DNA from: Clostridia bacterium
Lineage (GTDB): Bacteria > Bacillota > Clostridia > Oscillospirales > Butyricicoccaceae
DNA: 5,821 nt
Direction: 5' to 3'
Assembly (NCBI GenBank): GCA_017407765.1
Contig: JAFQVZ010000262.1
Span: 1-5,821, forward strand
The notes beneath the pieces were generated by a model. It searched no databases. It saw nothing but the letters and a program-made list of their open reading frames with translations, and was not told where the DNA came from. A program made the position numbers and the translations under genes. Positions 1 to 4,349 of the stretch are shown here, piece after piece (position 1 is the first letter of the stretch; the number at the start of each line of letters is the position of its first letter).

Positions 1-466
1 ATATGCTTCGGCAAAAGCGCTCGTTAAAGCGCTTGGCCTTAGTGAAAAGGAAATAATAGCAGATCCTTCGGTGCTTTCTGAGGCACTTAAGGGAAGGAAC
101 AAGGTTAAGCTGGCTGAAGAGCTTGAGCTGGGCCTGCCTACCCTTAATGATATTATCACCGAGCTTATGAAACCGGGCAGAGATATTCGAGATGATTTGC
201 CCAAGCCCATCCTTAAGAGTGATGTAATGGATATCAATGACCTCAAGGAAGGCATGGAACTGGTTGGCACAGTCAGAAATGTTGCTGATTTTGGTGCATT
301 TGTCGATATTGGCGTACATCAGGATGGACTGATCCATATCAGCAGGCTGGCAAAGCATTTTGTTAAAAAAGCTTCTGACGAAGTTTCGGTCGGCGATATT
401 CTCACAGTCAGAGTAATCGAGGTAGATGTTAAAAAGAAAAGAATATCTCTTGAAAGAGTGTTTTAA
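1..466 (+). CDS. tex: Tex transcription accessory protein, C-terminal part (5' end outside window)
   Basis: The reading frame is open from base 2 and gives 154 residues ending at TAA 464-466; the start lies upstream of the window, so the GTG at 71 is not the true start. Tex is a cytoplasmic nucleic-acid-binding protein of about 700-plus residues implicated in transcription. Fragment residues 1-70 correspond to the helical and HhH-like region before the S1 domain and contain the typical motif GRDIRDDLPKPIL (the family usually has DPRDDLP). Residues about 84-153 form a full S1 RNA-binding domain, with the hallmark blocks GTVRNVADFGAFVDIG, QDGLIHIS and the closing KKRISL. The protein ends directly after the S1 domain with no charged tail. 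The family assignment is from recognised motifs. The gene is followed after 16 nt by a strong terminator, so it is the last gene of its unit. Confidence 0.95.
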   Translation, partial: YASAKALVKALGLSEKEIIADPSVLSEALKGRNKVKLAEELELGLPTLNDIITELMKPGRDIRDDLPKPILKSDVMDINDLKEGMELVGTVRNVADFGAFVDIGVHQDGLIHISRLAKHFVKKASDEVSVGDILTVRVIEVDVKKKRISLERVF

Positions 467-469
467 ACG

Positions 470-498
470 GAATATTTTCTTTCCTCCTCCGATACAAT
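470..498 (+). promoter_or_regulatory. Probable sigma-E (sporulation, mother-cell) promoter for the 521-1111 gene
   Basis: The -35 element GAATATT (470-476) matches the Bacillus subtilis sigma-E consensus KMATATT at every position. After a 14-bp spacer comes GATACAAT (491-498), which matches the -10 consensus CATACAHT except at the first base. The expected start of transcription is near 505, giving a leader of about 16 nt that carries the Shine-Dalgarno site. The -10 lies inside the 5' arm and loop of the tex terminator. The match is read directly; use by sigma-E is inferred. Confidence 0.6.
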
Positions 499-520
499 AA
501 GGTATCGGAGGAGGTTTTTT
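483..520 (+). terminator. Rho-independent terminator of tex, overlapping the next gene's ribosome-binding site
   Basis: A perfect 13-bp stem pairs 483-495 (CCTCCTCCGATAC) with 502-514 (GTATCGGAGGAGG) around a six-base loop, followed at once by six T (515-520). The next start codon begins at 521, so the T-tract ends against it. There is no matching T-tract on the opposite strand, so it acts in the + direction. Confidence 0.92.
507..514 (+). promoter_or_regulatory. Ribosome-binding site GGAGGAGG embedded in the terminator 3' arm
   Basis: GGAGGAGG lies 6 nt before ATG 521 and is a strong Shine-Dalgarno sequence that fixes this start. All eight bases are paired in the 13-bp terminator stem. It would therefore be inaccessible in RNA reading through from tex, but free in RNA starting at about 505. 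Confidence 0.85.
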
Positions 521-1111
521 ATGTCAGCCAAAACACGGGAACATATTTATAATGCGATATGTATTTTTTGTATCATTCTTTGCATAATTCTGATAGGGAG
601 GGTGGCTGCCGACGAACTGACCGACGGCAGGGGCAAAGAATATATCCATCATCCCCCTGAGGTCAGGCATGAGAGCAATGAAGAACGAAATATCATATCA
701 GAAAAGAACTTGTCTGAAGAATTGAAGAGATATCTGGGGGGAGTGCTGCCGATCAGGGATATAGCTATTGACGTGTCAGAGGGAGGCGAAATGTTGCTGA
801 CAGCCAAAGCTTCAAGAGAAGAACTGACAGATTATCTCAAGAGCTATGGCATCGAGAGCGGTGTTGCGGCTCTTATGCTGCCGCAAGTCATAGATCTGGA
901 GATAAGTGTTGATTGCAGTTATGATGATGAAACCGGTCTTGTTGCGATAGATCCGGTCGGGCTAAGAATAGGGGAAAGCGATTTTTCCCTTGCAGCCTTT
1001 CCGGCTGAGACCTTTTCGGCCATCAACAACGGGCTGAATAAACTGCTGATGGCAACGGGATACAGGCTGGAGAGCATAAGATTTGTGGAAGATGGAATCA
1101 TACTTGAATAG
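521..1111 (+). CDS. Hypothetical membrane-anchored protein, possibly a sporulation-stage product
   Basis: I do not recognise this 196-residue protein. It has a short polar N-terminus, one hydrophobic segment at about residues 10-30 (Ile/Cys/Leu-rich), then a soluble region. An uncleaved anchor with the bulk outside the cytoplasmic face is likely, since the preceding residues include K and R. Residues 31-70 are charged and probably flexible. Residues about 75-196 look like an alternating beta/alpha domain ending in the pattern RLESIRFVEDGIILE. That tail loosely recalls lipid-binding-like families such as YpmS/DUF2140 or DUF2993, but the resemblance is weak and by eye. It lacks the motifs I expect in YunB, a known sigma-E-dependent membrane protein. 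ATG 521 is supported by the GGAGGAGG site. The gene stands alone between two terminators, and the sigma-E-like promoter is the only hint at a role. Real gene: confident; function: unknown. Confidence 0.85.
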   Translation: MSAKTREHIYNAICIFCIILCIILIGRVAADELTDGRGKEYIHHPPEVRHESNEERNIISEKNLSEELKRYLGGVLPIRDIAIDVSEGGEMLLTAKASREELTDYLKSYGIESGVAALMLPQVIDLEISVDCSYDDETGLVAIDPVGLRIGESDFSLAAFPAETFSAINNGLNKLLMATGYRLESIRFVEDGIILE

Positions 1112-1119
1112 CATATACA

Positions 1120-1157
1120 GCCTCCTTTGGCAGACGCTGAGGGAGGCGTTTTATTTT
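1120..1157 (+). terminator. Rho-independent terminator after the membrane-anchored protein gene
   Basis: GCCTCCTT (1120-1127) pairs with GAGGGAGGC-side bases 1140-1147, giving 8 bp including one G-U, with a loop of about 12 nt. The tail GTTTTATTTT (1148-1157) follows. It starts 8 nt after the TAG stop at 1109-1111. Confidence 0.8.
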
Positions 1158-1248
1158 AGCGGCCGGAATAAAAAGAAGAATATGTATAAACTTAAACTGC
1201 CCGAAAGATATCGAGGTTGTTAAAATAAAAACATATCAAAAGGTGAGT

Positions 1249-1266
1249 GTTTTGTATTTGCAAAAC
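1249..1266 (+). repeat. Inverted repeat overlapping the -35 region (possible operator)
   Basis: GTTTTG (1249-1254) and CAAAAC (1261-1266) are perfect inverted 6-bp arms around a 6-nt centre. The right arm overlaps the proposed -35 hexamer at 1258-1263, a usual place for repressor binding. The arms are AT-rich and short, so chance is possible and no regulator is known. Confidence 0.3.
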
Positions 1267-1285
1267 TCATAAAGTGTGCTAAAAT
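1258..1285 (+). promoter_or_regulatory. Extended -10 housekeeping promoter for the DUF1508-transporter operon
   Basis: TTGCAA (1258-1263, 4 of 6 to TTGACA) is followed after 16 bp by TAAAAT (1280-1285, 5 of 6 to TATAAT). A TG one base upstream of the -10 (TGC at 1277-1279) gives the extended -10 form common in Gram-positives. Transcription would start near 1291-1293, leaving a leader of about 40 nt before ATG 1331. The rest of the gap from 1158 to 1257 is AT-rich and shows no convincing gene. Confidence 0.6.
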
Positions 1286-1330
1286 AGTTCATAATTGGGA
1301 TATTTTATAAAGTTTTATGAGGTGAAGCAG

Positions 1331-1705
1331 ATGGATAATTCGATCCGTATTTCCAAAACGATCGACGGTGAGTTTTATTTTACTTATGCAGCTGATGACG
1401 GAAGAATGATCGCGCGCAGCGACTCTTATGCAACTCTGCCTGCGTGCAAGAACTGTATCAGGGTCTTCTGTCATTGTAAGGGTGCTGAACAGTGTGAGAG
1501 TAAAGATATTCTCTGGTTTGAAGGCAAGCCTGTGTATGAGGTTTTTAAAGAAGGGGACAAGTATAGCTTCCTGCTGAAGGGTAAGTATGGCGAGATCCTT
1601 GTTTTCGGCGAAATGTTTGATTCCGCGGAGGAAAGAGATGCAGCTATTGCCTGCGCACGTTCGCACGAGCTTGATGATACAGAAGAATACGAAGTTATTA
1701 TTTGA
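1331..1705 (+). CDS. YegP/DUF1508-type two-repeat protein with a cysteine cluster
   Basis: This 124-residue, acidic, soluble protein begins at ATG 1331, chosen because GAGGTG (1319-1324) lies 6 nt upstream; an in-frame TTG at 1295 has no such site. It carries two copies of the DUF1508 pattern: residues 13-49 (GEFYFTYAADDGRMIARSD, then Y33) and 75-112 (GDKYSFLLKGKYGEILVFGE, then F96). Each is a three-strand-plus-helix unit, as in YegP-like proteins, whose biochemical function is not established. In the helix of repeat 1, where the family normally has small and Lys/Asn residues, the sequence holds C39-x2-C42-x4-C47-H48-C49-x5-C55; C108 is in the second helix. This could be a metal or redox site, but that is inference. 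It is the first gene of a probable operon, with the transporter start only 26 nt beyond its stop. Confidence 0.85.
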   Translation: MDNSIRISKTIDGEFYFTYAADDGRMIARSDSYATLPACKNCIRVFCHCKGAEQCESKDILWFEGKPVYEVFKEGDKYSFLLKGKYGEILVFGEMFDSAEERDAAIACARSHELDDTEEYEVII

Positions 1706-1719
1706 TTAATTAAATCAAA
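1701..1719 (+). repeat. 19-bp inverted repeat at the DUF1508/transporter junction
   Basis: TTTGATT (1701-1707) and AATCAAA (1713-1719) are perfect 7-bp inverted arms around AATTA. The repeat includes the TGA stop (1703-1705) and ends immediately before the GAGGTG ribosome-binding site (1720-1725). It is not followed by a T-tract and so is not a terminator. It could be a weak RNA hairpin or a protein site; AT-rich chance symmetry is the alternative. Confidence 0.4.
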
Positions 1720-1731
1720 GAGGTGTTTGAG

Positions 1732-3003
1732 ATGAATGAAACAGCCCATAGCCAGCCTAAGCTTTGGACATTCATTTTTATCAGAGTAGGTATGGTAACC
1801 GCTCTGACCGGTATTGCAACACAGATGCTCTTGTCGGCATTTCCGCAGTATCTTTCCAATCAGGGTTTTTCGGCCACACAGATGGGCCTTGTAGCTTCGG
1901 GATACACAGTATGCGCAATGATCATGCGTATATTTGCAGGTAACCTTATCGACAAAAAGGGAAGACGCGTTATGTGTCTTCTTGGACTTGCTCTTTTTAC
2001 TCTGCCTATCCTGGGCTTTCTTAAGTCGGGTATGATAATTGCCGTGATCGTGTGCCTAAGATTTGTTCAGGGCTTCGGTGCATCGCTCAGCAGCCTTTCG
2101 GTTGGCACAATGGCCCCGGATGTTCTGCCCAAGGAGCGTTTGGGCGAGGGCGTTGCGTATTACGGCCTGTTTAACTCGATGGCAACAGCTATTGGTCCCG
2201 CTATCGGCATTTCGCTTATTGCCGGCGGAGAAGATTATAAGCTGTTCCTTACAGCGCTTGTAATGGGTATTGCGGCAACAGGCGTTGCACTTACAATTAA
2301 TTATGAGAAAAAGGGGCTCGGCAGCGGCAATGATAAAGGTTTTGAGCTCACTCCCGAAGAGCTGGAAGCCGATCGTATTGCAGAACTGGAAGCTGCGGAG
2401 GACGCAAAGAGATTCTTCCTTTGGAAGTTCTTTGACAAGAAGGCTCTTCCGGCTGCGATCATAACCATTCTCATAACCATGTCGACAACGACTATCACCA
2501 ACTTCATTACTCCCTATGGCCTGGAACTGGGGCTTGACTGGATCACTAGTTTTTATACCATTCAGGCAGGCTTCATGGTCGTTGCACGTCTTACATCCGG
2601 CAAGCTTCAGCGCCGTGTCGGCAGGTTTAAAACTCTGCTGATCGGACTCGTGCTTGATATTATTGCTATGTTCCTGCTGTCTGCGATGACTAATAACTAT
2701 ATGATGGCAGCTGCTGCAGCAATAAGAGGCCTCGGCGGCGGACTTTATTTCCCCCTGCTCAATGTTCTCTCGGTAGAGAATGCATCGCGCAGCGGTCGCG
2801 GTAAAGCCACATCAACATATTATGCTGCATTTGACCTTGGTGCCGGTATCGGTGCTGCAATGTGGGGCATGGTAGCCGATATGTTCGGTAAAGCAAGTAT
2901 GGCTCGTGGCTATAGCGTAGTATTCGCAGGTGCCGGTTTCTTCTATGTATTCAGCATAGCGGCTACATACATTCTTCTTGGAAAGAACGAACGTACAAAA
3001 TAA
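1732..3003 (+). CDS. Major facilitator superfamily transporter, first of a tandem pair
   Basis: A 423-residue, 12-TM MFS protein of normal length, an integral membrane secondary transporter. ATG 1732 has GAGGTG (1720-1725) 6 nt upstream; a GTG at 1723 falls inside that site and is rejected. TM1 is about 14-36 and TM2 47-69. The loop 2-3 signature motif A is GNLIDKKGRR (70-79). Motif B in TM4 has R110-x2-Q113-G114. A partial motif C, GPAIG (155-159), in TM5 is a feature of proton-linked antiporters. The central cytoplasmic loop (about 195-237) is acidic, rich in E/D at 205-224. The second half keeps R286, R332 and a strongly conserved block at 357-386 with D368. It resembles the drug/metabolite efflux-type (DHA1-like) branch, but the substrate and direction are not determined. 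It lies 20 nt before a paralogue and probably shares its mRNA. Confidence 0.93.
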   Translation: MNETAHSQPKLWTFIFIRVGMVTALTGIATQMLLSAFPQYLSNQGFSATQMGLVASGYTVCAMIMRIFAGNLIDKKGRRVMCLLGLALFTLPILGFLKSGMIIAVIVCLRFVQGFGASLSSLSVGTMAPDVLPKERLGEGVAYYGLFNSMATAIGPAIGISLIAGGEDYKLFLTALVMGIAATGVALTINYEKKGLGSGNDKGFELTPEELEADRIAELEAAEDAKRFFLWKFFDKKALPAAIITILITMSTTTITNFITPYGLELGLDWITSFYTIQAGFMVVARLTSGKLQRRVGRFKTLLIGLVLDIIAMFLLSAMTNNYMMAAAAAIRGLGGGLYFPLLNVLSVENASRSGRGKATSTYYAAFDLGAGIGAAMWGMVADMFGKASMARGYSVVFAGAGFFYVFSIAATYILLGKNERTK

Positions 3004-3023
3004 AGAAGAAAGGTGATTCTCAA

Positions 3024-4295
3024 ATGGCTGGTAAAAGCAGCAGGGAGGAATATCCTCTTTGGACGTGGATGTTTATTCGTGTCGGCATTGTAACTGCCCT
3101 CGCAGGCGTATGCCGTCAGGTATATATGTCATCTTTTCCATATTTTCTTGAGCAGCAGGGTTTTTCGGCCACAGCTATGGGACTTGTTGCTTCGGGATAT
3201 ACCATTGTTGCAATGGTGACCCGAATCGTTTCGGGAAATCTTGTTGACAAATACGGACGCAGAAATATGCTTATTATAGGAACCATTCTTTTCGGCATTC
3301 CTATGGTGGGATTCCTGGTGGCCAACAATGCCGGATTTTCTGCAACCGTTACACTCGGTTTGATAGTCGTATTTCGTATGTCGCAGGGCATTGGTTCTTC
3401 GCTGACTTCTATTTCTACGGGTACAATGGCTCCTGATGTTCTTCATCCGTCGAGACGAAGCGAGGGTATTGGTTACTATGGTATGTTCAATAACCTCGCC
3501 ACAGCGGTAGGTCCTGCAATGGGAATCGGTTTCCTGCTGGCGGGCAAGTCTAACCAGTATTTTCTGTTCACCCTTGCGATGATCGTTCTCGCTCTGCCTT
3601 TTGCCATGAGTATCAATTATGAGAAGAATGAGATCAGGGAAAAGAAGGAAGAAAAAAAGCCTGCAAGCACAGAGAAAATGTCACTTTGGGAGAAGATAAA
3701 CTCTACTCTCATTTATAAGAAGGCACTTCCCGCAGCTGCAGTTTTTGCATTTGTAAGTTTTTCCACCACATCGGTATCTAACTTTATTTCGCCCTATGCC
3801 GTAGCGCTTGGATTTGAGAATATTGGCTCTTTCTTTACGGTTCAGGCTATATTCATGATCGTTGCCCGTATCTCTTCCGGCAAGATCTCCAAGAGGATCG
3901 GTAATTTCCATACACTTCAGTTGGGTATCGGAATCGATATGATCGGTTTTATCGTAATGGCATTTATGCAGAGCGAATGGCAGCTGTTTCTTGGAGCAGC
4001 GCTTCGCGGCCTTGGCGGCGGCATCAATATGCCTGTCCTTAACGTTCTGGCCGTTCAGTCGGCATCCCATGACGAGCGAGGCAAGGCTACATCAACATAT
4101 TATGCCGCTTTTGATATAGGCTCCGGTATTGGCGCGGCAGTCTGGGGTGTGGTAGCCGATATGTTTGGAACTCAGGGCAACATGATATCCGGATACCGAG
4201 CTGTTTATATTGGTGCATCGCTTTTCTTCGCGCTCACTATGGCAGCGGCTTATATCCTTATTGGCAAAAAAGAAAAAGAACAGAAACAGCATTGA
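3024..4295 (+). CDS. Major facilitator superfamily transporter, second of a tandem pair
   Basis: A second 423-residue, 12-TM MFS protein, starting at ATG 3024 behind AAAGGTG (3009-3015, 8 nt spacing). It is a clear paralogue of the preceding gene: residues 12-80 match residues 11-79 there at 45 of 69 positions by hand count. Motif A is GNLVDKYGRR (71-80), motif B R118-x2-Q121-G122, and partial motif C GPAMG (163-167). The C-terminal block starting at G353 matches its partner at 26 of 30 positions. Two regions differ. The loop between TM3 and TM4 is about 7-8 residues longer (around 99-112), and the central loop (about 201-233) is Lys-rich rather than acidic. Substrate unknown. The two may handle different substrates or act together; only co-expression is supported by the spacing. 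A strong terminator follows the TGA stop. Confidence 0.93.
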   Translation: MAGKSSREEYPLWTWMFIRVGIVTALAGVCRQVYMSSFPYFLEQQGFSATAMGLVASGYTIVAMVTRIVSGNLVDKYGRRNMLIIGTILFGIPMVGFLVANNAGFSATVTLGLIVVFRMSQGIGSSLTSISTGTMAPDVLHPSRRSEGIGYYGMFNNLATAVGPAMGIGFLLAGKSNQYFLFTLAMIVLALPFAMSINYEKNEIREKKEEKKPASTEKMSLWEKINSTLIYKKALPAAAVFAFVSFSTTSVSNFISPYAVALGFENIGSFFTVQAIFMIVARISSGKISKRIGNFHTLQLGIGIDMIGFIVMAFMQSEWQLFLGAALRGLGGGINMPVLNVLAVQSASHDERGKATSTYYAAFDIGSGIGAAVWGVVADMFGTQGNMISGYRAVYIGASLFFALTMAAAYILIGKKEKEQKQH

Positions 4296-4297
4296 TC

Positions 4298-4326
4298 AAA
4301 AGGGCGCTTTGCGCCCTTTTTTCTTT
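4298..4326 (+). terminator. Rho-independent terminator of the DUF1508-transporter operon
   Basis: AAAAGGGCGC (4298-4307) pairs perfectly with GCGCCCTTTT (4311-4320) around a TTT loop, with a T-rich tail continuing to 4326. The GC core is 6 bp. Because the stem is flanked by A4 on the left it could also work weakly on the other strand, but no gene approaches from that side. Confidence 0.9.
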
Positions 4327-4340
4327 AACAAAGAAAGGAG
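4316..4340 (+). promoter_or_regulatory. Ribosome-binding site of the peptidase gene and pairing with the terminator T-tract
   Basis: The Shine-Dalgarno site AAAGGAG (4334-4340) lies 9 nt before ATG 4350. The segment 4330-4340 (AAAGAAAGGAG) can pair with 4316-4326 (CTTTTTTCTTT) as an 11-bp helix including two G-U pairs, with loop AAC (4327-4329). In RNA reading through the terminator, the site would be partly hidden. The ribosome-binding site itself is secure; a regulatory effect of the pairing is inference. Confidence 0.5.
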
Positions 4341-4349
4341 AAAGTTATA

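Noticed and set aside
491..499. GATACAATA read as a sigma-K -10 (CATANNNTA).
   Set aside because: No AC at the expected -35 distance, whereas a perfect sigma-E -35 lies at the correct spacing.
483..514. The GAGG-rich hairpin considered as a riboswitch or attenuator leader.
   Set aside because: It is a simple 13-bp stem with T6 and no aptamer-like structure or alternative antiterminator nearby; a terminator with overlapping signals explains it.
521..1111. Identification of the membrane-anchored protein as the sporulation protein YunB.
   Set aside because: Size and single anchor are roughly compatible, but the conserved YunB blocks, such as the PLGT and GINQT-type motifs, are absent.
1182..1223. 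A 13-codon reading frame (MYKLKLPERYRGC) in the gap before the DUF1508 gene, as a possible leader peptide.
   Set aside because: It has only a poor ribosome-binding site, lies upstream of the proposed promoter, and has no attenuator structure after it.
1289..1666. A 125-codon open frame on the - strand opposite the DUF1508 gene.
   Set aside because: It overlaps a well-supported gene, lacks a ribosome-binding site, and its translation shows no domain pattern. The other - strand frames (for example 3681-4070, 4359-4745, 5295-5618) are rejected on the same ground.
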